Shown here: piece by piece, positions 8,238-17,042 of the stretch | Layout: each line of letters begins with the position of its first letter | Position numbering within the stretch: the stretch's first letter is position 1 | Source of the DNA: Bdellovibrionales bacterium GWA1_52_35 | GTDB lineage: Bacteria > Bdellovibrionota > UBA1018 | Length of the DNA stretch: 64,000 bases | Direction: 5' to 3' | NCBI GenBank assembly: GCA_001769805.1 | Contig: MEPO01000030.1 | Location: 30,957 to 94,956 of the forward strand | Program-made: the position numbers and the translations under genes | Notes under the pieces: model-generated | Seen by the model: the letters and a program-made list of their open reading frames with translations, nothing else | Told to the model about the DNA's origin: nothing | Databases searched by the model: none

Positions 8238-9792
8238 TTGTTTTGGCAAACCAGATCCGGCCATGCGGCAGATCCAGGATAAACGGGCCACGCGCGAGGA
8301 CCGGAATTCCGATATCCGCTGCTATGCCCGGGCGCCGGTCCGTTGAATATGGAGAACTTGCGGCCTTCATGCCGGAAGCAAGGACCCCGGTTTTGCACTC
8401 CAAAGACCACTTCGCGCTCTGAGCAGTTTTGGCACTCTTGCGGATTCCAGCTGTCATTGAAAGCGGAACTTCTTCTGCTGAATTCCAGACGACTCCGAGC
8501 AGGTCCTTATCCGCAGTTTTGACGTGGCAGGCACTTGCCGCCTCACCAAATTGCGTGGTCGCGACCTCCACCCATTCAAAATTTTCGGGTTTCTCTGGAT
8601 ATCCAGCCTTTGGGAAAAACCCCGCGGGTGAAAAAAAGATCACTTCACTGAGCGGCTCCGAAGGTTTGAATTCCGCGACGACCCGTCTCAGGAAATCCGT
8701 TCCCAATACGCCTGCGCAACAGCTTCCAGAACTGTCCGAAGACAAAAACAGCTGGGTGGTATCGTGCAAAAGAAATTCACGAATTGGAAGCTCGTAGCCG
8801 GTGATTTCAGCCGACACGATTTTGACTTTTTTCGCCAGCGCACCGTCCCTTTTCAGACGGCGATCCGAACCCCAGCGGACTTTTTCAATCAGAGTCCCTG
8901 TACTTTCCAGTTCCACTGGTAAAACGCCCTGCTGCCTGAGCCAGGACGGTGAGACCATGCTGGTGCGAGCTGCCGAATCGATCAGAAACTGGCCATTCAG
9001 TTTTTTTGCTCCGACCTGCAGCTCCACGCGCACGGTGAAAGCTCCGCCCCATCTCCGGGAGGGCGCCCGCGTCAGTACCTTCGGCTCCCCTGCTCCCGGC
9101 ACGGGTTCCATCATTTCCTCCCAGTCGCGCCGTGTATTTTTCTGATTACCGGAAGCCACCTGATTTTTACAGGCATTGCCGGTCAAATCTCGATAAAATC
9201 TCCATTCGGCCAAACGACCTTTGGCCGCCACCTTCTGACGCCATTCCTCACTCACGACCCGCAACCAGCTTTCAAAAAGAGCATTCGCAATCTGCAAGGC
9301 CAGCTGTGGCGTTGCTTCCGCGACCCTGCCCAAAACCCACTCGAGCTTCATTCTGGCTTCTGAGAGTTCCGCTTCCCATAAAGCTGCCGCTTCCACTGCA
9401 GCCTTGCGCGTTCCTTCTTCAGTAGCAAACCAGGAAACCGGCTGCGGCGTGCATGGGAAATCTTCCTTCGTCTGATACCAAGGCCCGGGTCCCCTGACAT
9501 AAGATTTGGAAATACTCACCAGCGCTGCCGCTCTCACGCCAAAACGACGATTGGGTAACTCAATAGTAGTTAAGTTTTCCAGCTGTGTCTGCCGTTGCAG
9601 AACAAAACGCTGCCGATGCGGGTTGCTCTGATCAGGGTCCAGCACCAGCACGCGATCCGTGGTGAGCGGTTCAGCACCAGGCAAATATCGAAACCGCGTG
9701 GAAATCTCCGGATGGGCAGCTACAGCAGCGGCCGTATGCGCAAAAGAAACAAAAAAGAACAGGATTCCGGTGCAGGAGCGCGCGAATTTCAT
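8182..9792 (-). CDS. exported retropepsin-like (aspartyl protease fold) protein
   Basis: I chose the ATG at 9792 because it overlaps the hflX stop as ATGA and immediately begins a signal peptide (MKFARS then a hydrophobic stretch to about residue 25). The protein has 536 residues. A clan-AA aspartyl protease-like core is seen at about 252-370: an FLID-SAARTS segment (about 269-278) at the place of the usual D-T/S-G triad, and GVLGTDFLRR (about 361-370), the typical flap-to-second-psi-loop signature. The catalytic triad is DSA rather than DSG/DTG, so activity is doubtful. The N-terminal 240 residues and the last 140 are unassigned. Its 3' end overlaps truB by 56 bp on the opposite strand. Confidence 0.65.
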   Translation of the reverse strand: MKFARSCTGILFFFVSFAHTAAAVAAHPEISTRFRYLPGAEPLTTDRVLVLDPDQSNPHRQRFVLQRQTQLENLTTIELPNRRFGVRAAALVSISKSYVRGPGPWYQTKEDFPCTPQPVSWFATEEGTRKAAVEAAALWEAELSEARMKLEWVLGRVAEATPQLALQIANALFESWLRVVSEEWRQKVAAKGRLAEWRFYRDLTGNACKNQVASGNQKNTRRDWEEMMEPVPGAGEPKVLTRAPSRRWGGAFTVRVELQVGAKKLNGQFLIDSAARTSMVSPSWLRQQGVLPVELESTGTLIEKVRWGSDRRLKRDGALAKKVKIVSAEITGYELPIREFLLHDTTQLFLSSDSSGSCCAGVLGTDFLRRVVAEFKPSEPLSEVIFFSPAGFFPKAGYPEKPENFEWVEVATTQFGEAASACHVKTADKDLLGVVWNSAEEVPLSMTAGIRKSAKTAQSAKWSLECKTGVLASGMKAASSPYSTDRRPGIAADIGIPVLARGPFILDLPHGRIWFAKTTKRKPDPGSSPVPEISGR

Positions 9793-11057
9793 AATTGGAA
9801 TTTCTTTAACTGCAGCTTTCTGGCCCAACCTTCGTCCATCCGAAGCCGGTAGAAAGTCCCTTTCGTCATATAGCGACTGACTTCAATGCTGCCATGGGCA
9901 TGGAGTTGGGACTCGAGTTTGCTTTCAGAATACGGAATCAGAACCTCCCAGACTTCCATTTTCCCACGGAAGTGATTCATCACGGTTTCCCGAACCTTCT
10001 CCACATCTTCAGGATTCAACGCGGAGACCATCATGGCTCCAGGCACCACCAGACGCGCGCGGTTTCTAGCGCCGGGCTGCGTCCCAAGGAGATCGGCTTT
10101 GTTCAAAACCACCAGGCGGGGCTTGTCTTCGACTTTCAACTCCTTGAGAATGCGCTCCGTCTCATCATATTGTTCGCGGGCCTGCGAGGAACTGGCGTCC
10201 ACCACATGCAGGAGCAGATCGGCTTGCTGCAACTCTTCCAAAGTTGAACGAAAGCTCGCAACCAGAGTCGGCGGAAGGCGACTGATGAATCCGACCGTGT
10301 CAATTGCCACAATCGGTGGATGACTGTTCGGGTCCAACGCGCGCACGCTGGCATCAAGCGTCGCAAACAACTTGTCTTCGACGAGCACATCACTGTGGGT
10401 CATCGAATTCAGAAGCGTCGATTTGCCCGCATTCGTATAGCCCACAATTGCAACTTTGAGCACGTCCTTGCGTCCGGACCGTTGCACATTTCTTTCCTTC
10501 TCGATCAACTTCAATCGATCCCGGAGAACCGTCATCTGCTTTTTGACCATTCGGCGGTCGACTTCAATCTGCTTTTCACCCATGCCGCGAGCAGCAGTGC
10601 CGCCGCCGCGCTGACGCTCAAAGTGGGTCCAGAAGTGACTCAGTCGCGGAAGCAGGTACTGCAGGCGGGCCAAAGCGACCTGAGTCTTGGATTCTCGCGT
10701 TCGCGCGTGTTCCGAAAAAATTTCGATGATAACGCCCGGCCGGTCGAGAATGGCTTTTTTAATTTCTGCTTCAATATTCCGAAGCTGGTTGGGCGAAAGT
10801 TCGACATCCACAATGAGGGCATCCGCCTTCAAGCACTCGACTTTCATCCGGGCTTCGTCAATCTTGCCTTTGCCAAAGTAGGTCGACGCATTGATTTTGC
10901 GGACAGTCGCGATCACGCGTCCGACCGGCTCAACGCCCAGAGTATTCAAGAGCCGGTCAAGTTCGTTCAGCGACTCTTCGTCACTACCGACTGTGACGAC
11001 GCGCAGCTTTTTTGCAGAAGATTTACCGGGTAATAAGGTTTCATACTGATCGAGCAT
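9789..11057 (-). CDS. hflX: ribosome-associated GTPase HflX
   Basis: HflX is a GTPase that splits stalled 70S ribosomes. The 422-residue product has the HflX N-terminal domain (about 20-110, with FGKGKIDE), the linker motif GGGTAARGMGEKQIEVDRR (about 150-168) and a G domain with GYTNAGKSTL (G1, about 207-216), DTVGF (G3) and NKADL (G4). The length matches the family. It is the first gene of a two-gene unit with the retropepsin-like gene, and its promoter must lie in the 53-bp gap shared with the divergent inositol-monophosphatase gene. Confidence 0.96.
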   Translation of the reverse strand: MLDQYETLLPGKSSAKKLRVVTVGSDEESLNELDRLLNTLGVEPVGRVIATVRKINASTYFGKGKIDEARMKVECLKADALIVDVELSPNQLRNIEAEIKKAILDRPGVIIEIFSEHARTRESKTQVALARLQYLLPRLSHFWTHFERQRGGGTAARGMGEKQIEVDRRMVKKQMTVLRDRLKLIEKERNVQRSGRKDVLKVAIVGYTNAGKSTLLNSMTHSDVLVEDKLFATLDASVRALDPNSHPPIVAIDTVGFISRLPPTLVASFRSTLEELQQADLLLHVVDASSSQAREQYDETERILKELKVEDKPRLVVLNKADLLGTQPGARNRARLVVPGAMMVSALNPEDVEKVRETVMNHFRGKMEVWEVLIPYSESKLESQLHAHGSIEVSRYMTKGTFYRLRMDEGWARKLQLKKFQL

Positions 11058-11110
11058 TTGAGTTCTCTTTCCTTAGCCGCTATAACTATACCAAACAGCA
11101 GAAGGCAATT

Positions 11111-11959
11111 ATGAACGTGAATCAGAAATTTTGCGACGTCCAAGACAAGGCCCATGAAAAAGCCCAAAATACAATGGATGCACTCCTTGCAAAAACAGCG
11201 ATTGAAGCTGCACATGCGGCAGGAAGCGTTCTGACACGGTACTTTCTCAAGAAACTTCACGCGCAGGAGAAAAAAGACGCAGGTATTGTGACCGAAGCCG
11301 ATCTCGCTGCGGAAAAGGCCGCCTTGAAAATCCTCAACAGCCGGGAAGGAGCCAGGGCGAAGCTTCCTCAGTTCAGCTATCTGACCGAAGAATCCGGTAA
11401 AGGCGGTCAGGAACAGAGCGAAGGCCGCTGGATCATCGATCCTCTGGACGGGACGACCAACTTTTTTCATGGATTCCCGATGTTCTGCGTTTCAATCGCA
11501 GCCGAATGGCGCGGTGAGGTCCGAGCGGGAGTCATCTATCACCCTATTCTCAAGGAAACCTACGTTGCCACTCGCGGCAAGGGCGCCTTCATGAACAAGA
11601 AACCCCTTCTGGTTTCGAAAGCATCCAATTTGAGCCGTGCGCTTTTGACGACGGGATTTTCGTACACCAAAGACGTTCTAGATAAAGAAATACAATCATT
11701 TCAAAATATCAGCCGGATTTGCAGGGCTGTACGTCGCCCCGGAAGCGCCGCGTTAGACCTTGCCTATACCGCTCGTGGAGTTTTTGACGGTTTCTGGGAA
11801 CGGAATCTTTCGCCTTGGGATGTCGCTGCAGGAAGCCTTTTAGTGACCGAAGCTGGTGGAAAGGTAACGGATTTCAGCGGAAACGCCTTCCGCGTCGATG
11901 CCCACGAGATCCTGGCCACCAACGGTATTGTGCATCAGCGGCTCCTTCGGCGCTTTTAA
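11111..11959 (+). CDS. inositol monophosphatase family protein (SuhB-like)
   Basis: These Mg2+-dependent, lithium-sensitive phosphatases hydrolyse inositol-1-phosphate or related sugar phosphates; SuhB also acts in rRNA transcription antitermination. I chose the ATG at 11111 because AGAAGG lies five bases upstream; an earlier in-frame start at 11012 would run back into hflX. The 282-residue protein has the metal-binding motifs: TEESG (about 92-96), WIIDPLDGTTNF (about 109-120) and SPWDVAAGSLLVTEAGG (about 235-251). Family length is 260-280. A sigma70 promoter for the next gene starts 13 bp after its stop. Confidence 0.93.
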   Translation: MNVNQKFCDVQDKAHEKAQNTMDALLAKTAIEAAHAAGSVLTRYFLKKLHAQEKKDAGIVTEADLAAEKAALKILNSREGARAKLPQFSYLTEESGKGGQEQSEGRWIIDPLDGTTNFFHGFPMFCVSIAAEWRGEVRAGVIYHPILKETYVATRGKGAFMNKKPLLVSKASNLSRALLTTGFSYTKDVLDKEIQSFQNISRICRAVRRPGSAALDLAYTARGVFDGFWERNLSPWDVAAGSLLVTEAGGKVTDFSGNAFRVDAHEILATNGIVHQRLLRRF

Positions 11960-11972
11960 TTTCATTCGCGAT

Positions 11973-12002
11973 TTGACAGGAGTTTTCGGGCTCCCCTACA
12001 AT
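11973..12002 (+). promoter_or_regulatory. sigma70 promoter for the 12035 gene
   Basis: TTGACA (11973-11978), an 18-bp spacer and TACAAT (11997-12002) form a near-consensus promoter. Transcription would start around 12009, leaving a short leader with AGGAGG before the ATG at 12035. Confidence 0.75.
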
Positions 12003-12034
12003 TAAAGGTGAGCAGGCCTAGGAGGGGCCCATAG

Positions 12035-13093
12035 ATGACGTCATGGGTTTACGTCTTTTCCAGATTTACGCCAGAAGCGCTCCTATTTGAGATTCTGCTC
12101 ATTTCCATTTTGATCGCTGGATATGCGGCATTCTGGGTTCTGTATAAACGCAAGTACGGCGCTGCCAGCGCTGATGGTGTTGTCAAAACTTATATGAATG
12201 AGCTGATTCGCGATGCGGAGAAGCTCCGGGCCCAGCTCTTTGGGATGATCAACGGAACCGAACCGAACGCGTACCCCCCAACTGCAAGTGCAGGAACTGA
12301 AGCTCCAATCCAGAATTTTAACGTCGATGCCGCGCTTGCCAAAAATATCGCCGTCATGGAACAAAAGCTGACTCAACAGGCTGCCGCAATGGAAGCAGTC
12401 GTTGCCGAGAAAGCCAGACTTGAGTCCGAGCTAGTTTCCGCACAATCCCAGGCCGCAACCGCCGTCCCTGCCGCTGCTGGCGATTCTGCTGCGTTCTCGG
12501 ATCTGCAATCCAAACTCAAAACATTGGAAGACAAGCTCGCTGAATACAGCGTCATTGAAGATGATCTTGCCAATTTGAAGCGCCTTCAGCAGGAAAACGC
12601 CCAACTCAAAGCAGCCTTAGGTGGACAGGTTCCCGTTGAGGCAGCCCCGGCCAAACCCGCGGAACCGGTTGCCGCCGTGGTCACAGGGCAGAGCGAAACT
12701 GTTGATCAGGCCGCGATTGACGCCCTTTTCGACAGCCCACCGGCAGCCGAGACCAAGCCAGCCGAACCCGCTGCAGTTGAAATCGCCGCTCCGGTCGCAG
12801 AAGTCGCCACCCCGGCCGTTGAAGCCGTCGCGGAGAGCGCAACTGCGGCAAGCACAGCAACCACCAATGATCCGCTCTTTGAGGGTCTGGTCGATCAGGT
12901 CGAAACCAGTCTCAAAGCGGAACCCGCTGCGGGTGCCAGTGTTTCTCCCGATCCTGTTCCTGAGGCCCCGACCCCTGCGCCAGTTCAGACTGCCCCAGCG
13001 AGTTCCACCTCGACTTCAAAGCCTGCTGCCGCTAAGATCGAAAAATCAGATGCAGATCTCGTTGCTGAATTCGAAAAAATGCTTAACGGCTAG
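12035..13093 (+). CDS. membrane-anchored coiled-coil protein, Ala/Pro-rich
   Basis: No family is recognised. The 352-residue protein has one transmembrane segment at about residues 16-38, a basic stop-transfer (YKRKYG), a predicted coiled coil at about 100-195 and a long Ala/Pro/Glu/Val-rich low-complexity tail to about 330. It ends in a short acidic/hydrophobic motif (DLVAEFEKMLNG). The start has AGGAGG eleven to twelve bases upstream. This architecture suits a cytoplasmically exposed scaffold tethered to the inner membrane, but that is inference. The 3' end overlaps the next gene by 32 bp in another frame. A shadow frame through the low-complexity part is open but is not a real N-terminus for that next gene. 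Confidence 0.8.
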   Translation: MTSWVYVFSRFTPEALLFEILLISILIAGYAAFWVLYKRKYGAASADGVVKTYMNELIRDAEKLRAQLFGMINGTEPNAYPPTASAGTEAPIQNFNVDAALAKNIAVMEQKLTQQAAAMEAVVAEKARLESELVSAQSQAATAVPAAAGDSAAFSDLQSKLKTLEDKLAEYSVIEDDLANLKRLQQENAQLKAALGGQVPVEAAPAKPAEPVAAVVTGQSETVDQAAIDALFDSPPAAETKPAEPAAVEIAAPVAEVATPAVEAVAESATAASTATTNDPLFEGLVDQVETSLKAEPAAGASVSPDPVPEAPTPAPVQTAPASSTSTSKPAAAKIEKSDADLVAEFEKMLNG

Positions 13094-13808
13094 TGCTCTT
13101 GTCTTGGTTCTTCTCGGGGGTTCCACGAGCAGTTTTGCGTCCACCACGGTCCAGTCTCATGCCGATGTACTTGCGGCCATGCGCAAGCAGCTCCAGTCAC
13201 GCTCAGGCACCCAGTTCCAGACCCTACTCGCTCAATGGGAGAATCGTTACAGCACAAGAGCTGTGGAACCACTCTTTACCTTGGCCCGGGATTCCAAGCT
13301 TCCGGATACAGACCGCTACATCGCACTGATGGGCGGAGCAAAACTCGGCGGGATCAGCACCTCCCGTTATCTCGTGCCTCTATTGAAAGATCCGATTTGG
13401 ATGATCCGCAGTGGAGCTTTACGGGCACTTTCTGCAATCCAGGCCCAAGAGGGCGCGCCCGCAGTTCTTGCCCTTCTGAAGGATCCAGCACTCGTCGTGC
13501 GTCTTGAAGCGGTTCAAACGATCGCGAAACTTCGTCCTGCAGGCAGTGCGGAAGCACTTTTAGCTGCGGCAAAAGATCCCGCCAATTTTCACAAAGGGAA
13601 AGCCCAGTGGGTCCCCCAGAAAGCTTTGGCGGCTTTGACCTTGGTTGGCAACAGCAGACATGCCGCAGGACTGAAACCCCTTCTTGAGAAACAAGATCAC
13701 TCTTTACAACTGGTCACGGTCCAGACTCTCGAGAAACTCACCGGGAAGGTTTTGAAAAAAGGCCAACCGCTCAAAATCCGGGTTAATGCCTGGAACGCCT
13801 ACTTGTAA
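13062..13808 (+). CDS. secreted HEAT-repeat protein
   Basis: This frame has no usable ATG or GTG near its signal sequence. A TTG at 13062 gives M-LNSKK followed by a hydrophobic stretch and SSFAS, a textbook signal peptide, so I take TTG as the start. It lies inside the 3' end of the previous gene (32-bp overlap), implying translational coupling. The 248-residue product contains HEAT-like helical repeats at about 70-190, each built on a pattern like LVPLLKDP-W-IR-GALRAL and VLALLKDPALVVRLEAVQTI. Such repeats bind proteins; the partner is unknown. The stop overlaps the stop of the convergent Hsp70-like gene by 10 bp. Confidence 0.75.
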   Translation: MLNSKKCLTASALVLVLLGGSTSSFASTTVQSHADVLAAMRKQLQSRSGTQFQTLLAQWENRYSTRAVEPLFTLARDSKLPDTDRYIALMGGAKLGGISTSRYLVPLLKDPIWMIRSGALRALSAIQAQEGAPAVLALLKDPALVVRLEAVQTIAKLRPAGSAEALLAAAKDPANFHKGKAQWVPQKALAALTLVGNSRHAAGLKPLLEKQDHSLQLVTVQTLEKLTGKVLKKGQPLKIRVNAWNAYL

Positions 13809-15076
13809 GCCAGTTCCGCGGCACGTTCCATCAGTCCCCGAGCCACGCCCCGGAACGGATCCAGATCATGTAGCTTCTCTTTCCCAAAACGTTTGACCAG
13901 GGCTTCACGAAGCCAGGGTACTTTGGCCGTACCTCCGGTACAAAGAACGCGGTCAATCTGCCCGGGCTTGAGCTGTGCGGCGGCGATCGTTTCATCCAGT
14001 GACGTGATGATCGCCTCGAGGGGAGCTGCAGCATAGGACTCGAATTCAGGCCGGGTGAGCTGCTCATCGATTTCAACATCAGGATAAGTGAATTCCAAAG
14101 CGGCGGAATCCGACAGGGAAAGAGCGCGTTTGGCAGCCTCCACCGTCTCGAAAAGGGAAATACCGAGTTGATCATTCAGAAGTGTGAAGAGTCGTTCTAT
14201 TTTCTCACGATCCTCAGGTCCAAGCGCCCACTGCTGAACATTCCTGAAAAATTCCAAGGTGTCTTGCTTGCGCAAAAGAGAAATTTCACCGGGATGGCAG
14301 ATCCGCTCCATGAGATGCGGCGGCATTGTGAGAATGTTCGAGCCAAAAGGAACCTGATACTGCACGCCCGTACCGAAGAGCGGAGCAATGCGCTTGCGCA
14401 TGATGGCGGAATCCAGAGCATCACCCGCCACGGACAAGCCACCCATGGCTATTACGTCTGAAGCGCGGAAATTCTCCTCACCCAGGCGGTAAACGGTGAA
14501 ATCTGAAGTGCCGCCCCCGAAGTCTGCGGCAAGCACCAGTTCTTCACGTCGCGTGCTTTCGGCACTCCGACCGTAGCCAAAGGCGGCGGCGATTGGTTCC
14601 GGGAAGAATTCTATGTTTTTGAATCCCGCAATACGCGCCGCACGCTCCAGCCGTCCTTCCGCATAGCGGTCATCGGCTTCATCAAAGGCAAAGCGCGCGG
14701 GACGCCCCAAGACAACGCTCGTGACGTCTTCTCCGTAATGGGCATTGGCGCGCCGACGCATTTCTCCGAGAAACACACCAATGAGATCTTCCAGATTGAA
14801 GGGACGGTTTTCGACAAAAGTTCCGATGAAGGTCCGACGGGGAAGTTGTTTTTTGATCGAACGCACCAATCGTCCCGTGAAATCCCGATGACCAAACTCC
14901 TGAATGGCCCGTGCTCCGTAGAAAACTTCCTTGGAATTGGGGAAGTACAGGAGACTGCGCAGCACCCCCGGATCAGCTGCTTGCGGATCGAGAGGTACAA
15001 AGCCCCGAAGCCCCGTCGGATCGGCGGCGCCCAGCAGGGAATTGGAGGTTCCAAAATCAATGGCGTAAATCAGCAT
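13799..15076 (-). CDS. Hsp70/YegD-like ATPase
   Basis: The 425-residue protein starts best at ATG 15076, where the actin-fold phosphate-1 motif IYAIDFGTSNS begins at residue 3; an ATG at 15094 is possible. Other ATPase motifs are VVLGRPARF, AADFGGGTSD (phosphate 2) and VLCTGGTAKVPWLR (adenosine loop). The length equals a nucleotide-binding domain alone, without the Hsp70 substrate-binding domain, and resembles E. coli YegD. Its exact role is unknown; an actin-like chaperone ATPase in the cytoplasm is the conservative statement. It is convergent with the HEAT-repeat gene. Confidence 0.88.
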   Translation of the reverse strand: MLIYAIDFGTSNSLLGAADPTGLRGFVPLDPQAADPGVLRSLLYFPNSKEVFYGARAIQEFGHRDFTGRLVRSIKKQLPRRTFIGTFVENRPFNLEDLIGVFLGEMRRRANAHYGEDVTSVVLGRPARFAFDEADDRYAEGRLERAARIAGFKNIEFFPEPIAAAFGYGRSAESTRREELVLAADFGGGTSDFTVYRLGEENFRASDVIAMGGLSVAGDALDSAIMRKRIAPLFGTGVQYQVPFGSNILTMPPHLMERICHPGEISLLRKQDTLEFFRNVQQWALGPEDREKIERLFTLLNDQLGISLFETVEAAKRALSLSDSAALEFTYPDVEIDEQLTRPEFESYAAAPLEAIITSLDETIAAAQLKPGQIDRVLCTGGTAKVPWLREALVKRFGKEKLHDLDPFRGVARGLMERAAELAYK

Positions 15077-15222
15077 GTTTTCAAATAGTAACATGCGATG
15101 CGATTGATTTTGTTCACATTTCAAAAAATCCCGTCTGATTGTCTGCATGCACTCCAAACTCCATGAATTTGGGATTGAATATTTGACCTACCGGCCTTAC
15201 CCTTCGCCTGAGTGGGGACGAA

Positions 15223-16590
15223 ATGGCTCAGCGCGGTGGACTCAATTCAGTTTTGATTTTGATCTCTGCACTTTTGTGCAGTTTCAGCATTTCACACGCT
15301 TCTGCCGCTCCCATTTCCGTTCTAAGTTTTAATCTTCATGGCTATCACCCGACCGGCGAGCCCGAGCGCTGGCTTGAAAATCGGGACGGAAGTCGTACTG
15401 CTACCGATTCTTATCTTTTTTTCTTCGCGCACCAGGAACTCGAGCGTGGACATCGTGTTCGCCTGGATCGCCTCGCCCGCGATCTTCGTCAGATGAGTCC
15501 TGATATTTTATTCCTGCAGGAAGTGGCTGCGGGAAGCGGCGAGACCCCGAAGGATTGTGCGGCCTTTTACAAAAAGCCAGCAAACAGGAACGACGATCGG
15601 TTTGAACTGAATTCTGTTCTCAGGCTTGCGAACCGGCTGCCGGATACTTATAGAGCAGCCCTCGCTTGCCGAGGCAATGTCGGCTGGTGGACGAATCAAG
15701 ACACATTCAAGGACCAGCGCGTGATCCGCTACACGGGTCCCCAGAATACCCGGCCTGAAGTTGTTTTTGACTTTGGCGCTAACCCCTATCCCGGTGGTTT
15801 GATCGTCGAAGGACTTGCCATGCTGGTCAAAGCACCTTTGGCGATCGCCGACGAGCAGCGCTGGACCATTCCCACTTCGATCGCGGGTGATAACGGATTT
15901 GTGCAGGCAGCCGCGATTTTACTCAATGGCAAGCGCGCCGATTCCCCCTGGGTGATCGCGGTGAATGTGCATGGAGCCCGCAAGTTGAAACATTTTGAAC
16001 AAGCCGTCCAGATTCGCCGCAAGATCTCTGAATATCTATCGAGCCTGCGCCTCCCCGGACCTTTTGCCGGCACCATCGTTGGCGGCGATTTCAATGCGCA
16101 GCTCAGCCCGGATGTTTCGACCGTGCCCTGGGAAATGGAGCTTTCCGGTCGGCGTTACCTGTCCTGGCCGCTCGAAGCAGCTCAGCTGAAGACATTGAAG
16201 AACGAACTTATAAAATACAATTTCAACGAAAAAGTCGATGCAGACGCATCCGTTCGCGACCCAGCTGAAGCGGAGTGGCGGGCTGAGCACGCCATTGAGA
16301 ACCTCCTGGCCTTCAGCCGGGAGTGGAATGCGATCCCGGGTTATACCTGGGGTCTCCAGGAATCATTGGCCTTCGCGCAGAGGAGATCTCTTTGCAAACT
16401 GCCAGTCGGACCAGAAAAATGGGATGCATCTTGTTCGCTGAAAAGCAGGATTGACCTGATCTTTACCAATACAGAAATGGCTGTGCAAAACAGCTATGTT
16501 GTTTATTCCAAAAACAATTGGAAATCTCTTCAGTCCCTTTCGGATCATCCAGGCCTTTGGGCGGAGTTTTTGCCTGACTCGCAACGTTAA
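15223..16590 (+). CDS. secreted endonuclease/exonuclease/phosphatase (EEP) family protein
   Basis: A signal peptide (about residues 1-28, ending SHASA) precedes an EEP (DNase I-like) domain. Seen are SVLSFNLHG (metal-binding Asn, about 33-41), ILFLQEV (catalytic Glu, about 95-101), VGGDFNAQL (Asp/Asn, about 287-295) and the terminal LSDHPGLWAEF (Asp-His pair). Length is 455 residues; the extra length sits in loops. It could be a nuclease, sphingomyelinase-like or phosphoinositide-type phosphatase; the sequence alone does not decide. GTGGGGA before the ATG serves as ribosome-binding site. The stop overlaps the archease stop by four bases. Confidence 0.85.
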   Translation: MAQRGGLNSVLILISALLCSFSISHASAAPISVLSFNLHGYHPTGEPERWLENRDGSRTATDSYLFFFAHQELERGHRVRLDRLARDLRQMSPDILFLQEVAAGSGETPKDCAAFYKKPANRNDDRFELNSVLRLANRLPDTYRAALACRGNVGWWTNQDTFKDQRVIRYTGPQNTRPEVVFDFGANPYPGGLIVEGLAMLVKAPLAIADEQRWTIPTSIAGDNGFVQAAAILLNGKRADSPWVIAVNVHGARKLKHFEQAVQIRRKISEYLSSLRLPGPFAGTIVGGDFNAQLSPDVSTVPWEMELSGRRYLSWPLEAAQLKTLKNELIKYNFNEKVDADASVRDPAEAEWRAEHAIENLLAFSREWNAIPGYTWGLQESLAFAQRRSLCKLPVGPEKWDASCSLKSRIDLIFTNTEMAVQNSYVVYSKNNWKSLQSLSDHPGLWAEFLPDSQR

Positions 16591-17039
16591 ACATCCACCA
16601 CGACCATCGCTTTCCAGCCTTGGGGCGTTTTTGAGATTGCAAATTTGTGATGGGTAATCGCTTTAGCATCCGCACCCAGGGCTCCCGCCTGCTCTTTTTT
16701 ATAATCTGAAATCATCTCTCCCAAGAATGAGACACTCAATGATCTCAGTGACGGATCGATCTTGATTTTTTCGGGACGCAAAAGGAGCCCATCTGCGTCC
16801 TTGAAATATAGGATTTTCTGCAAAAAGCCATAAAGCAGCTCCTCGAGAGCTTCGTCCCCCTGTCGCTCTGATTTCAACTCAATCGTGCGCTTCAAAGCGG
16901 GTCGAATGGATGAAACATCCTGCACCATGATGCTCAGGAGCGCGTCGGCAGCAGACTCGAACATTTCAGCAATGCTCGAACCGAGCGCCTCGAAAGCGGC
17001 GTCCGCGAGAGCGATATTATTCAGGTATCTGTAACTCAT
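16587..17039 (-). CDS. archease
   Basis: Archease is a small acidic protein that activates RtcB by stimulating its guanylylation and turnover. The 150-residue product has the family's N-terminal helix with an Asp-containing ALADAAFEA stretch (about 10-18), the repeated beta/alpha core, and the conserved end HHKFAI (about 129-134). It starts three bases after the rtcB stop, the usual RtcB-archease gene pair. The order is rtcB first, archease second, with a ribosome-binding site lying inside the end of rtcB. Confidence 0.88.
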   Translation of the reverse strand: MSYRYLNNIALADAAFEALGSSIAEMFESAADALLSIMVQDVSSIRPALKRTIELKSERQGDEALEELLYGFLQKILYFKDADGLLLRPEKIKIDPSLRSLSVSFLGEMISDYKKEQAGALGADAKAITHHKFAISKTPQGWKAMVVVDV

Positions 17040-17042
17040 TGC

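Noticed and set aside
12621..13061. N-terminal extension of the HEAT-repeat protein
   Set aside because: It is Pro/Arg/Gln/Leu-rich, a frame shadow of the Ala/Pro-rich region of the preceding gene, and hides the signal peptide.
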